NCBI RefSeq assembly: GCF_017744675.1
Contig: NZ_JAGIAV010000003.1
Span: 162,719 to 226,718, forward strand
DNA: 64,000 nt
Reading direction: 5' to 3'
From: Flavobacterium sp.
GTDB taxonomy: Bacteria > Bacteroidota > Bacteroidia > Flavobacteriales > Flavobacteriaceae
The notes under the pieces are model-generated. The model saw only the letters and a program-made list of their open reading frames with translations, ran no database searches and had not been told where the DNA came from. This document shows, one piece after another, positions 54,063 to 63,829 of the stretch. A program made the position numbers and the translations under genes. How positions within the stretch are numbered: the first letter of the stretch is position 1; each line of letters begins with the position of its first letter.

Positions 54063-57000
54063 TTAGAAACCTATTTGAAATCCAATTGTGAATTGACGAA
54101 GAGGCGGCAGGTATAACCCGGAACGATTCTCGGGATCAGCACCATTGTAATTGGTAAAGGTCAACAGGTTCTGACCCTGCAGGTATAATTTCCCAGTGAA
54201 CACCTTGCTTAATTTTTCGGGAATCTGCCATGAAAGACTAATACTCTTTAACCTTATGAATGATGCATCACTTATCGATGCACTGCTGTTGCTGAACCTG
54301 TCCGCTGCATTAACAGCATCATCATTTAGCCCGCTCGTATATATTTGGCTGTATGCACCCGTTCCATCCTGTGGCCAATGGTTTGCTACCTCTATAGCCT
54401 GATTTACCATTAATCCAGCAGGCAGTGCCGTATAGGCAAAGTTTCTGCCCTGCTGTTTTACAAATTGAAACAGAAAATCCAGTTCCCACCTTTTGTAATT
54501 GAGTTTGTTACCAAATCCGCCAAAGTATTTCGGAGCGGTATCTGCAATATATTGGCGATCACTTGCATTGATTATACCATCGCCATTGTAATCCTCAAAA
54601 GTGTAAACACCCGTTTGGGGATCAATGCCTGTGTAATGGTAAACTTTGGCAATTCCCAGCGATTCGCCAACCACCAATGAGTTGGCGTAGGTCGAACCTT
54701 CAAGTCCGGGAAATGAAACAAGCCTATTTTTAGAAACTGAAAGATTTACTGCTGTTGTCCAATTAAAATCCTTTGTTTTGAGGTTGACAGTTCGCAGTTC
54801 CAGCTCGATACCATTGTTTTCGACTGTCGCATCAAGGTTCGCCAATATTGATGGGAATCCCGTAGTTCCCGGCAGCGGAACGCCGACCAGCTGATTCGAT
54901 GAGCGGTTCTGAAAATAAGCCGCGGAGAAAAACACATTATCGTGCAGAAAACCAAGGTCGATAGCCGCTTCAAATTTCCTGTTGGATTCCCAGCCGAACT
55001 GCGGATTATAAAGTCGTGTAGGAACCATTCCAATAATGCCGTTATAATTATTTGTCGAAACTGAATAGGTATCTAGGAATTGGTAATCGCCAATCTGGTC
55101 GTTGCCCGTTATACCATAACTAGCCCTTAACTTCCCGAAACTAAGAACTGAAAACTTATCCTTCAGCAATTGTTCGTTTGAGAAAATCCATGCACTGCCG
55201 ACTGCCCCGAAGTTTGCAAAGCGATTTCCCGGGCCGAATCGGCTCGAACCATCCCTTCTGCCAGTCGCATTGATAATGTACTTGTCTGCCCAGACTGCGT
55301 TGAGGCGGGCAAAAAATGCATTGTAACGGTACTCCGTAAAAATGTGGCTCTGTACTGTACGGTTTGTAGCCGCTGCCAGATTATTAATCAGACTGTTGCT
55401 TGCAAAACCGGAACCGGATTGTGAAAGCTGTTCTGTATTTTGCTCCTGAAAAGTCGTGCCGACAAGCGCGCTTAATTTCAAGTTATTCCATTTCCTGTTC
55501 CAGTTTAGCTGCGGTTCGATGATCCACGAACGGCGTGAGCCAGTACTTACCGCCAGTGATGAATTAGCGCTTGTAAGCCCATAAGAAGGATTATACATTG
55601 TTGATGGTGCAGTTCGGATTTCGGATATATGGCTGTCATTATAACCAACGCTTGCCCTTAATTCCCAAGCTGGATTAAATTTATAGGACAGTATTGCATT
55701 TGAAATCAGATTCTGTGTTTTGGAAGAAAATTTAGCTTCTAAATAGCCTAATGGATTATTGAATGTTCCATTTTCCCAATTTAATTTCCCTTCATCATTA
55801 TACAGGGCAGGTGCATTTGGTGGCAGCATGTACGCCTCGGAAGTCAGATCAATACCCGGTAGTGCATTATTATCGGAAACATAATCAGCCGAAAATGCCA
55901 GACTGAATTTTTCATTATCAGACCGGTGCGTAATGCTGCTATGCACTGAATCCTTCTTGTACTTTGAACTTCCGGGAAAGACAGTCGTTTCATCACGGAA
56001 TGACCCGCTTAAAAGAAATTGTGTATTTACTGTGCCGCCTGAAACTGAACTTTGCAATGTGTTTACCAGGGCAGTATTGCCAATCAGCTTATCCTGCCAA
56101 TCAGTATAGCGGTTGCGATCCCAAGTGCCATTGACATCATACTCCCATTCAGGATATTCAGTTATGCCGTCATTTGCAAAAGCTTCGTCCCGCATGGCGA
56201 TATATTGCTGTGTGTTCATCAGATTTACTTTTCTTGCTACTACCCCGAATGTGGTGGCGCTGCCGACTGTAAATCGTGTTGCGCCGGCTTTTCCTTTTTT
56301 GGTTGTAATAAGCACCACGCCGTTTGCCCCTCGCGAGCCATATATAGCCGTAGCATCGGCATCTTTCAATACTTCGATACTTTCTATATCTGATGGGTTA
56401 ATGCTATTAAGAGGGCTTGTTGTTCCCGGCATGATTCCGCCAGAAAGACCTGTAGTCATTACAGATTGCGAAGAATACGGTACACCATCAATAATGTAAA
56501 GCGGGGAGTTCCCTTCGGTACGTATGCTGTTGCGTCCGCGAATCTGAATATCAAAAGCACCACCGGGAAGCCCCGTGCTTTGTGTAATGTTTACTCCCGA
56601 CACGCGTCCTTGCATTGCAGCCAATGGGTTTGAAACAGTCTGTGTTTCAATATCTTTAGACGTAATCTTAGCAATACTACCCGTACGCTCTTTATCCTTT
56701 ACTTTGTAATACCCTGCATTAATAGTCACTTCCTTCAGCTGAGTGCTGTCTTCGGATAATGTTATATTTATTGAGGTTTTGTTTCCGACTATGATTTCTT
56801 GGGTGGCATACCCGATAAATGAAAAGACAAGTATGTCTGTAGAATTAGCCGTAATTGAAAATTTGCCTTTGTCGTCTGTTACGGTTGAAATGGCAGTTCC
56901 TTTTACGGTGACTGTTACGCTGGGAAGCGGTCCCAAAGCATCAGTAACGGTACCTGTAATTTGCTGTTGTGATTGCTTCGTGTAGCTTCCGAACGTTAGT

Positions 57001-57092
57001 TCGGTGGCATAAATTTGGTTTGAAAGCAAAAGCACAAAAATAAAAATGCAAGGACAGGAAGGTCTGCCCTTGTTGAATGAAAGATTTTTCAT
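54063..57092 (-). CDS. SusC/RagA family TonB-dependent outer membrane transporter
   Basis: This 1009-residue protein has a signal region, a carboxypeptidase-D regulatory-like domain (about residues 40-120, ITGTVTDALGPLPSVTVTVK), a plug (ALQGRVSG-type box MQGRVSGVNITQSTG; PLYIIDGVPYSSQ) and a beta barrel ending in FTIGFQIGF. It imports its ligand with energy from TonB. First of three genes with SusD and the S9 peptidase. No nearby promoter consensus was found. Confidence 0.96.
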   Translation of the reverse strand: MKNLSFNKGRPSCPCIFIFVLLLSNQIYATELTFGSYTKQSQQQITGTVTDALGPLPSVTVTVKGTAISTVTDDKGKFSITANSTDILVFSFIGYATQEIIVGNKTSINITLSEDSTQLKEVTINAGYYKVKDKERTGSIAKITSKDIETQTVSNPLAAMQGRVSGVNITQSTGLPGGAFDIQIRGRNSIRTEGNSPLYIIDGVPYSSQSVMTTGLSGGIMPGTTSPLNSINPSDIESIEVLKDADATAIYGSRGANGVVLITTKKGKAGATRFTVGSATTFGVVARKVNLMNTQQYIAMRDEAFANDGITEYPEWEYDVNGTWDRNRYTDWQDKLIGNTALVNTLQSSVSGGTVNTQFLLSGSFRDETTVFPGSSKYKKDSVHSSITHRSDNEKFSLAFSADYVSDNNALPGIDLTSEAYMLPPNAPALYNDEGKLNWENGTFNNPLGYLEAKFSSKTQNLISNAILSYKFNPAWELRASVGYNDSHISEIRTAPSTMYNPSYGLTSANSSLAVSTGSRRSWIIEPQLNWNRKWNNLKLSALVGTTFQEQNTEQLSQSGSGFASNSLINNLAAATNRTVQSHIFTEYRYNAFFARLNAVWADKYIINATGRRDGSSRFGPGNRFANFGAVGSAWIFSNEQLLKDKFSVLSFGKLRASYGITGNDQIGDYQFLDTYSVSTNNYNGIIGMVPTRLYNPQFGWESNRKFEAAIDLGFLHDNVFFSAAYFQNRSSNQLVGVPLPGTTGFPSILANLDATVENNGIELELRTVNLKTKDFNWTTAVNLSVSKNRLVSFPGLEGSTYANSLVVGESLGIAKVYHYTGIDPQTGVYTFEDYNGDGIINASDRQYIADTAPKYFGGFGNKLNYKRWELDFLFQFVKQQGRNFAYTALPAGLMVNQAIEVANHWPQDGTGAYSQIYTSGLNDDAVNAADRFSNSSASISDASFIRLKSISLSWQIPEKLSKVFTGKLYLQGQNLLTFTNYNGADPENRSGLYLPPLRQFTIGFQIGF

Positions 57093-57760
57093 AATTTTAG
57101 ATAGGATTAAATGAAACGTTAGTTTTGGTTTTCTCTCGCCTTCTATGCTAGTTTGGACGCAAGTAATAGAAGGCTTTTTCTTGTTAATTAATTCACCATA
57201 GGCATAATTTGATTTTAGAATATGTAATAAGTCAATAGCTGTTGTGTGGGTTAAAACCTGTGGCTATACAGGAGAAATTATATCTTTTGACTATAGTAAA
57301 ATAACCCAGCCCTTCCCCCGACTAACTCAGCTGGATACCAGTACGGGCTGGGCATCTTATAAATGAAAATAATGAAACTACAGCATAAGCAAACCTCTTA
57401 AGGGTTAGACAGAAATGGCTGCGATCTTACTGAGAAATAAATCGTGAAGTTGCTTTGAGAAGTTGAGATAGAGTCCCAAAAAGGAGGCGTGGGTTGTTCT
57501 CAGCTTATTGCCTTCATGGTACTGGTATACCGGGAACAATAAGTGAGCCCACGCCATTTTATAGGCGTGAGCATTTACACTTATCTTCTCGTTCCCATTT
57601 AAAAAGTACCAGTTTTTGAAGGCGAGATTCAAAGCGAATGCTTCAATTATTTTCTATGAAGTATCGCAAATTTAATTATTAAAATCAAATATAATACTTT
57701 TTTTTTAAAAGCAATCTACAGATTGCCTTTTTTGTTTCTTTTTAAAACGATTTTTATAAT
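57093..57760. other. Intergenic region, no convincing gene
   Basis: About 670 bp. A 75-codon minus-strand ORF (57405-57632) lacks support. The inverted repeat at 57305-57352 is the only strong structure. Confidence 0.55.
57305..57352. repeat. Inverted repeat in the SusC upstream region
   Basis: CCCAGCCC (57305-57312) pairs with GGGCTGGG (57345-57352) across 32 bp. It could be a structured leader or an old IS end. Confidence 0.4.
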
Positions 57761-58003
57761 ATGGAAGAAAATGGTTTTAAAAAGGAAAGAATACGGTTAG
57801 GAAAAAGAATAATGTATCTTAGAAATCAGTGCATTAATAAAGACACCGGTAAGCCAATGTCGCAAGAAGAACTAGGATTAAGAACAGGATTTGCAAAAAA
57901 TCATATAGGTAAAATCGAAAGAGGTCAAACTAATCCGAAAATTGAAACATTATTTGCCATCGCAAAGGAATTAGGAGTAGATATCAAGGAATTGTTTAAT
58001 TAG
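57761..58003 (+). CDS. XRE-family HTH regulator
   Basis: This 80-residue protein has an HTH over residues about 12-75 (LGKRIMYLRNQCINKDTG, EELGLRTGFAKNHIGKIERG). It precedes the small secreted protein gene in the same direction, 83 bp away. The target is unknown. Confidence 0.9.
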   Translation: MEENGFKKERIRLGKRIMYLRNQCINKDTGKPMSQEELGLRTGFAKNHIGKIERGQTNPKIETLFAIAKELGVDIKELFN

Positions 58004-58086
58004 AAACTATAATTTGAAATATATAGTTTTAAAATAGATTAGTGATAATCGATTATTTTTGTTCAGTATTATTTTAGATTTTGCTA

Positions 58087-58446
58087 ATGAAAAATTTCTT
58101 ATTGACTTCCTTGTTTCTTTCTTGTTGTTTTGTTTTTGCCCAACAGAAAAAAGATACTACAGATCTTCTGAATTTTGAGTTTCGAAGTTATGATATAACT
58201 CCCTGTCAAACCTGTCCGCTTAAGCCTGGTGATAAAGTGCCTTCTACACATCCTTATGCAAAATATATAAACGATGAAAGTCTTTGGGAGTGGAGAGAAA
58301 TTGATCTGGGTGTAGGCAAACCGCAAAAAGTATATGATCTAAAACCCCAATATAAAGATACCCTGCGATGCAATGATGGTACAATTGTGGAAGTCCCGTT
58401 TTGGATTAAAAAAAACAGTAAGAAAAATAAAAAAGCCACTCCGTAA
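58087..58446 (+). CDS. Small exported protein with CxxC
   Basis: Starting at the ATG at 58087 (the upstream TTG/ATG context is weaker), the protein has a signal peptide (NFLLTSLFLSCCFVFAQQ) and the mature motif CQTCPLKPGD. The C-terminus is Lys-rich. It is about 119 residues. Not recognised. A terminator overlaps its stop codon. Confidence 0.68.
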   Translation: MKNFLLTSLFLSCCFVFAQQKKDTTDLLNFEFRSYDITPCQTCPLKPGDKVPSTHPYAKYINDESLWEWREIDLGVGKPQKVYDLKPQYKDTLRCNDGTIVEVPFWIKKNSKKNKKATP

Positions 58447-58459
58447 TGAGTGGCTTTTA
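58430..58459. terminator. Terminator overlapping the stop of the small exported protein
   Basis: AAAAGCCACT (58431-58440) pairs with AGTGGCTTTT (58449-58458). It serves this gene and, from the other side, the tiny ORF at 58457. Confidence 0.85.
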
Positions 58460-58534
58460 TTTGTGCCTGTAATAAATTGCATAGATAAGACACCCTAAAA
58501 GGCCATATACCAATGCTGGAAAGAAGCTTACCAT
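58457..58534 (-). CDS. Tiny 25-residue predicted membrane peptide
   Basis: The frame MVSFFPALVYGLLGCLIY... ends YRHK. It has one hydrophobic helix and a basic tail, ending beside a terminator on its own strand. The layout fits a small membrane peptide, but chance is possible. Confidence 0.4.
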   Translation of the reverse strand: MVSFFPALVYGLLGCLIYAIYYRHK

Positions 58535-58631
58535 TTTCCATTATGGTTCCGCTTTTTAGTGAAGTATAAAAATCACATTTTTTGCTTTTGTAGTATGAAA
58601 TTGTTGATAGCTAATAATGATCAGTTGATTG

Positions 58632-58733
58632 TCACTTTTTACAGGTTCCCTCTTCTTTATCTCTGTAGTTTTTGAAGTGCTTTTGGCAAGCTTCTTCGTT
58701 GGGGAATTGTTGGAAAAATTGTTTTACTGTCAT
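58632..58733 (-). pseudogene. IS1595-family transposase N-terminal remnant
   Basis: The 33 codons read MTVKQFFQQFPNEEACQKHF... ending TCKK before TGA. This is the typical start of IS1595-type transposases (FPNEEACQKHF..YRDKEEGTCKKC) just at the zinc-ribbon Cys. The rest of the transposase is missing. Confidence 0.7.
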
Positions 58734-58918
58734 AGCGTATAAAATTGAATTTTGGCGTTTTGATATGACAAAGATACCAGGGCCATCTTACTTTACAAGT
58801 GTTTTCTTGGATTCTATAAAAATAAGTCACTGAATATTAATACGTTGACTTGTTTCGAAAAGTTTTTCTTATGTTTGTGTTACACCTTTTTAAAATATTA
58901 ATATATTGTCAATGAGAA

Positions 58919-61333
58919 ATGATTACTAAATTAAAATCAATCAACAACTTAGCAGTTTTTCAAAATTTCGATTGGGATACAGTTATCAGAGATGAAGCAA
59001 ATACCGTTGTTTTATTCAAACCTATTAATATCTTCTATGGGCGTAACTATTCAGGAAAAACAACTATATCAAGAATAATTAGGGCATTGGAAATAGGGAG
59101 CCTTTCAGATAAATATGAGAATCCTCAATTTGAAGTTAGCATTAAGGATGTTTCTGATGCAACACAAAGTAGCTTAACAGCACATGGTAAAAAGATTAGA
59201 GTATTTAATGAAGATTTTGTAAAGGACAATCTTCGATTCATCATAAATTCCGATGAAAGTATTAACCCCTTTGCTATTATAGGTGGAAATGCTACAATTG
59301 AAGGAGAAATACAAACATTAAAAGATGAATTGGGAAATAATGAAGTAGGAAGTGAAAGTGGTTTTTTCCTTGAACTTAAAAATGCCAATTCAACTGCCAA
59401 TACTGCGTTCCAAACTTATGAAGCAGAAAGCAATAGTTTGAACCAACAATTAAGTTATAAAGCGACAAATAATCCAGACGGTATAAAATATAAATCTGAA
59501 AAGTTTGGTGACCAAAATTATACCAAACCAAAACTGGAAGCAGATATTTCAATTGTTACTCAAGTTTCTTTCCAACCTCTTACCGATGTTGAAGTATTAC
59601 AAAAAACTGCTTTACTGACCGAAACTGTGAATGCAGATATTCAACCTGTTGTAAAACCAAATCTTGATATAAATGCTCTTAGTTCCAAAGCAAAAAATCT
59701 TGTTATCAAATCAATAGGCAACTCTGATAAAATAGAGCAACTTGTAAAAGATTCTATTCTTAATCGTTGGGTTAAAGAAGGAAGGATTATCCACAAGGAT
59801 AAACTTAATAATTGTTCATTTTGTGGTAATGAAATATCCCAAGAGCGTTGGAAAGAACTTGATAGTCATTTTGACGAAGAATCTGAAAAATTAGAAAATG
59901 AAATTGATACAATGATTAGAGAAATAGATTCTTTAATTGTAAATATTGATTCTCAAATACAAATAAATAAAAGCGTTTTTTATTCAAAATTTCATTCAGA
60001 TTTAGAAAGATTGATTTTGCTAAGACAAATTATCATCGGAAAAATAAAAACTGAATTAAATCGCATTAAAGATAGTTTGCGTGAAAGAAAAGATGACCTT
60101 TTAAACGCAAAGGATTTTCCTGAAATAACTGATAATAGTAAAAGGCTTGAATGGTGTTGGATGATTTTTGAAAATTTTAGAACTCTGGCTAATGATTATG
60201 GCAATTCATTATCGAATGAGCAAGCTGATGCAAAAAAATTATTGCGATTACGTGAAGTTAGTGATTTTGTAAAAACAATTCAATACACAGCCCTTGTAGC
60301 AAAAATCCAAAGCTTAAAAAATGTTTCGGATGGAGAAATTCAAAAAAAACAGGTAATCGAAAAGAAGATTCAAAGCCAAATTACAGAAATTGAGGATAAA
60401 GAAAGGTTAATGAAGGATGAAGAAAAAGGGGCATTAAAAGTAAATGAGTATCTAAACAATTTCTTCGGTCATGACTTTCTTACATTACAAGCATTAGAAG
60501 AGCAAGATGAATCTGGAAGTGGGAAAAAAATAAAATTTGAAATAGTCAGAAATGGGAAAAAAGCACACCATCTAAGTGAAGGTGAATGTAGTTTAATAGC
60601 ATTTTGTTACTTCATGGCTAAACTTGAAGATGTTGAAACTAAAGATAGCAAACCAATTATTTGGATTGACGACCCAATTTCAAGTTTAGATAGTAATCAT
60701 ATTTTTTTTGTTTACAGTCTTATTAATTCTGAAATAGTAACCAAGGAAGAATTTGAGCAACTATTCATTTCTACGCATAACCTTGATTTTCTAAAATACT
60801 TAAAAAGATTGCCAGGTGCATTGAATAAGAACCAATGTGGTTACTTTATAATTTCTAGAGATAGTGAGAATAGCAAGATCAAGATAATGCCAAGATATTT
60901 GAAGGATTATGTTACGGAGTTCAATTTTCTCTTCAACCAAATTTATATGTGTTCAACAGTTGATGCAGATGATGATAGCCAGCATCATATATTTTATAAT
61001 TTTGCGAATAATACTCGAAAATTTTTAGAAGCATTTCTTTATTACAAATATCCAAATGCTAATGTTAACGATAAGGAAAAACTATTTAAATTCTTTGGTG
61101 ATAATCGTCAAGCATCAACAATGACAGACCGAATAAACAATGAATTTTCACATCTGGAAGGTTTGTTTGAAAGGAGCATGACTCCCATTGACATACCAGA
61201 AATGAAAAAAACAGCGTCTTATATTCTGGAGAGAATTAAAGAAAAAGATAGTGAGCAATACGAAGCATTGTTATTAAGTATTGGTGTTATAATACCAGAA
61301 GAAATAGAAAGCCCTTTGGTGGAAAAGGATTAA
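58919..61333 (+). CDS. RloC-like AAA_13 ATPase with zinc-hook CxxC and HEPN/anticodon-nuclease-like end
   Basis: This 804-residue protein has Walker A GRNYSGKTT (K47), a long coiled coil interrupted by C299-SF-C302 (NNCSFCGNEI, like a zinc hook), ABC signature LSEGECSLIAF and Walker B PIIWIDDPISSLDSN. The C-terminus has R700-KFL-E704 and H745 (NEFSHLEG), resembling the R-x3-E / His triad of PrrC/RloC anticodon nucleases. Such proteins respond to DNA damage or phage and cleave tRNA. No restriction genes are adjacent. The nuclease role is inferred. Confidence 0.82.
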   Translation: MITKLKSINNLAVFQNFDWDTVIRDEANTVVLFKPINIFYGRNYSGKTTISRIIRALEIGSLSDKYENPQFEVSIKDVSDATQSSLTAHGKKIRVFNEDFVKDNLRFIINSDESINPFAIIGGNATIEGEIQTLKDELGNNEVGSESGFFLELKNANSTANTAFQTYEAESNSLNQQLSYKATNNPDGIKYKSEKFGDQNYTKPKLEADISIVTQVSFQPLTDVEVLQKTALLTETVNADIQPVVKPNLDINALSSKAKNLVIKSIGNSDKIEQLVKDSILNRWVKEGRIIHKDKLNNCSFCGNEISQERWKELDSHFDEESEKLENEIDTMIREIDSLIVNIDSQIQINKSVFYSKFHSDLERLILLRQIIIGKIKTELNRIKDSLRERKDDLLNAKDFPEITDNSKRLEWCWMIFENFRTLANDYGNSLSNEQADAKKLLRLREVSDFVKTIQYTALVAKIQSLKNVSDGEIQKKQVIEKKIQSQITEIEDKERLMKDEEKGALKVNEYLNNFFGHDFLTLQALEEQDESGSGKKIKFEIVRNGKKAHHLSEGECSLIAFCYFMAKLEDVETKDSKPIIWIDDPISSLDSNHIFFVYSLINSEIVTKEEFEQLFISTHNLDFLKYLKRLPGALNKNQCGYFIISRDSENSKIKIMPRYLKDYVTEFNFLFNQIYMCSTVDADDDSQHHIFYNFANNTRKFLEAFLYYKYPNANVNDKEKLFKFFGDNRQASTMTDRINNEFSHLEGLFERSMTPIDIPEMKKTASYILERIKEKDSEQYEALLLSIGVIIPEEIESPLVEKD

Positions 61334-61389
61334 AAATTTTGAAATACTATTTCTTAATTATTATTAAATTAGCAAGTGAATGTGGGTCT

Positions 61390-61430
61390 TGTCATACATA
61401 TCTGCCAAAAATAGATGTACATGTATGACA
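61390..61430. repeat. Inverted repeat upstream of the HNH gene
   Basis: TGTCATACAT (61390-61399) pairs with ATGTATGACA (61421-61430), with further pairing inside (ATCT/AGAT). No T-run follows. It may be an operator for the gene at 61511. Confidence 0.5.
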
Positions 61431-61510
61431 TTATCAAATATTAACAAGTTAATGGTCAATATATTACACCTTGTACATAAAGAACATCTAACCGACAAAC
61501 GATTTTAAGA

Positions 61511-62542
61511 ATGAATATGATTGACTTGGAAGATTTTGAACAAGAATTTGAATGCATTTACAAAGACGAACGTTATTCTGTTCGTGATAACGGGGCAATA
61601 TTACGTCATTCACCTGAAGGAAAACGACCTCGACCAACCGACAACAATTGGACTTTTGGAAAACTAAACAGAAAGTCAGGCTATTTAGAAATTGCTTCTG
61701 TTAGAATTCACAGAATAGTTGCGACCGCATTTCACAGCGAACCGCCAACAAAAGAACACGTTGTAGACCATATTGATACAAACAAGCAAAATAATCGACC
61801 TGAAAACCTTCGGTGGGTAACAAGATTAGAAAACATTTTACTCAACCCAATTACAGCAAGACGAATTGAACTTATTTGCGGAAGTGTTGAAGCGTTTCTT
61901 GCTGACCCTTCAAAATTCCGTGACAAATTTCCAGACCCAAACTATGAATGGATGTGTGCCGTTTCAGTAGAAGAAGCACAAGTAAGTTTAAAACGAATGC
62001 AATCTTGGGCAAAAAGTAATCAACCATTGCAAGGAGGTTCGTTAGGAGAGTGGATCTTTAGCAGAGAAATTGTTGAAAGTCCATCTGTTACTCGACCAAA
62101 TTACATAATGTCTAAAACTCCTAATGCAGCACAACGCATTGTTTTCACCTTTGAAGATAAACCAAACGAATATCCAAGTACTCCGCAATTGTTTGAGGGT
62201 AACCCATTGATAGCATATAATGAACGTTTGAACAAGGGAGCTACTTTCTTCCGAAACCATAACGGAGAATATGTAGTTGTGAAAAGTGGATTTTCCAAAG
62301 ACAAGAAAACACTATATGTAATGACAAAGGCTGCTTATGTATATCGCGAACAAAAAGATGGAGAATGGAAACCCACACCTTTAGCTGAACTTCAGGAAAA
62401 AATTTCTGCTAAAGATTTACCTCATTCACTTGCGGAAGTAACCTATGAAGATGGTTTATTTGTTCACGGAAGGGCAGAATCGGGCTTTCATCCGACAGAA
62501 GAGTTAGAAGAAATATTTACTGAATATACTCAAGAATTATAA
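61511..62542 (+). CDS. HNH endonuclease with NUMOD-like N-terminus
   Basis: This 343-residue protein has an N-terminal YSVRDNGAILRHSPEGKR segment, then the HNH_3-type motif HRIVATAF...VVDHIDTNKQNNRPENLRWVT. The C-terminal 200 residues are a different mixed domain (LFVHGRAESGFHPTEELEEI), not recognised. It follows the RloC-like gene after 177 bp in the same direction and may be a separate cassette with the attC-like site downstream. Confidence 0.85.
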   Translation: MNMIDLEDFEQEFECIYKDERYSVRDNGAILRHSPEGKRPRPTDNNWTFGKLNRKSGYLEIASVRIHRIVATAFHSEPPTKEHVVDHIDTNKQNNRPENLRWVTRLENILLNPITARRIELICGSVEAFLADPSKFRDKFPDPNYEWMCAVSVEEAQVSLKRMQSWAKSNQPLQGGSLGEWIFSREIVESPSVTRPNYIMSKTPNAAQRIVFTFEDKPNEYPSTPQLFEGNPLIAYNERLNKGATFFRNHNGEYVVVKSGFSKDKKTLYVMTKAAYVYREQKDGEWKPTPLAELQEKISAKDLPHSLAEVTYEDGLFVHGRAESGFHPTEELEEIFTEYTQEL

Positions 62543-62559
62543 TCAAAATGCCGAACCGC

Positions 62560-62689
62560 TAACAGCAATTTCGCACAATAGCTGGTTGCTTAGTGACCTT
62601 GACGTTTTTTCTTCACGAAAAAACTATATCTTTAATAGAAAATAATCCGTTCGCTGGCATCGCAACTGTCGCGAAGCCGCGGAACTTTA
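62560..62689. repeat. attC-like imperfect inverted repeat 1
   Basis: The left arm TAACAGCAATTTCGC (62560-62574) and the right arm GCGAAGCCGCGGAACTTTA (62671-62689) are imperfect complements, separated by about 95 bp. The right arm shares GCCGCGG and the TTA end with the second site. Total length 130 bp, in the attC range. The G of a perfect GTT end is missing. Confidence 0.5.
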
Positions 62690-62725
62690 TAAGCAAGCTT
62701 TTCACCACCAATATAAAGAAAAAAA

Positions 62726-63829
62726 ATGGACAAAGAAGATTATCAATTTAATGGATTTACTTATTTAAAAAATTATGCTCCAAGCGACGAAAGTCCAATT
62801 ATTGAACATGGAAAATCCAAGCCTGAAAATATATTTAAATATTACTCTTTAACTAAATATAGTGTTGACGCACTAATGAATGGATATCTATATGCATCTC
62901 ATCCAATAGAGTTAAACGATCTTCTGGATAGTAGTCCATTTTTATTTTTCACTTCTGAAAAGCTAGACTTTGTATTATATGAAAAACTTTATGGGCCAGT
63001 AGTTCAAAGTAAGGAAGAATTAGACAAAATTTACGAGGACGATGCAAATAGAGAACGTTTATGCCAAAGTTATATTTCAACAATGTGGCAAGTTGCAACC
63101 AATCTTTTTGGAATAATATCGACTTCCGAAAATGAATTCAGCCCATTAATGTGGCCATATTATACTCAAGAAAAAGGATTTCAAATAAAATTCACTACTG
63201 AAAAACTTGAGAAAAGCATTCAACAAAAATTTCCTAAAAATGAACAATATATAGGATTATATCCTGTAAACTACGTAGAAAAGTTGGCTCCAATCGATAT
63301 AAGTCCATTCAAATCGTTACTAGTTCCTTTATATTATTCCACTAACATAAAAGCGCAAAGTTGGAACTACGAAAATGAATGGAGATTGCTAGTTTCAAAA
63401 CAAAATATGGGAGTTCCTTACAGTAAAAGAGGGTTAAACATTCAAAAAGATTACCATATTGACAAAAAGAACAGATACGTTTACTATGATAAGGAAATAG
63501 TTGAAGAAATAACTTTGGGTGTAGATTTTTTCAATAGTAGAGATTTTGAAATAGAGTGGTTAGATTCTCAAAACATTAAAGTTAAAACTTTGAAATCAGA
63601 TTCAAATTGGGAGTATGAAAGCCTGAACTTATTTATGGATTATGTTTTCCAAAATTTAAAAGATAGATTATTTTATTCAGGCGTAAAATATGAATTAGAC
63701 GAAAATGGAGTGCATTATTTAGTTAGAACGAAAGAGAAAATGGAAATCGAAAAAGTTGAAGAAAATACATTCGTTTTAACTAGAACTAATATAGTTAAAA
63801 AGCCTGCTTATAACAGCGGTTTGGCGTAA
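62726..63829 (+). CDS. DUF2971-like protein
   Basis: This 367-residue protein has the DUF2971 patterns FKYYSLTKYSVDALMNGYLY, SHPIELNDLLD, GIISTSENEFSPLMWPYYTQ and WNYENEWRLLVSKQNMG. DUF2971 proteins occur in mobile and defence regions; their biochemical function is not established. The gene stands between two attC-like sites, and its last codons (SGLA) overlap the second site, as in integron cassettes. Confidence 0.8.
   Translation: MDKEDYQFNGFTYLKNYAPSDESPIIEHGKSKPENIFKYYSLTKYSVDALMNGYLYASHPIELNDLLDSSPFLFFTSEKLDFVLYEKLYGPVVQSKEELDKIYEDDANRERLCQSYISTMWQVATNLFGIISTSENEFSPLMWPYYTQEKGFQIKFTTEKLEKSIQQKFPKNEQYIGLYPVNYVEKLAPIDISPFKSLLVPLYYSTNIKAQSWNYENEWRLLVSKQNMGVPYSKRGLNIQKDYHIDKKNRYVYYDKEIVEEITLGVDFFNSRDFEIEWLDSQNIKVKTLKSDSNWEYESLNLFMDYVFQNLKDRLFYSGVKYELDENGVHYLVRTKEKMEIEKVEENTFVLTRTNIVKKPAYNSGLA

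Noticed and set aside
57405..57632. 75-codon minus-strand ORF upstream of SusC
   Set aside because: No recognisable domain, no plausible start context, and no support from neighbours.
61390..61430. Third attC-like site upstream of the HNH gene
   Set aside because: The arms are short and do not share the GCCGCGG or GTTA features of the two sites near 62.6 and 63.9 kb.
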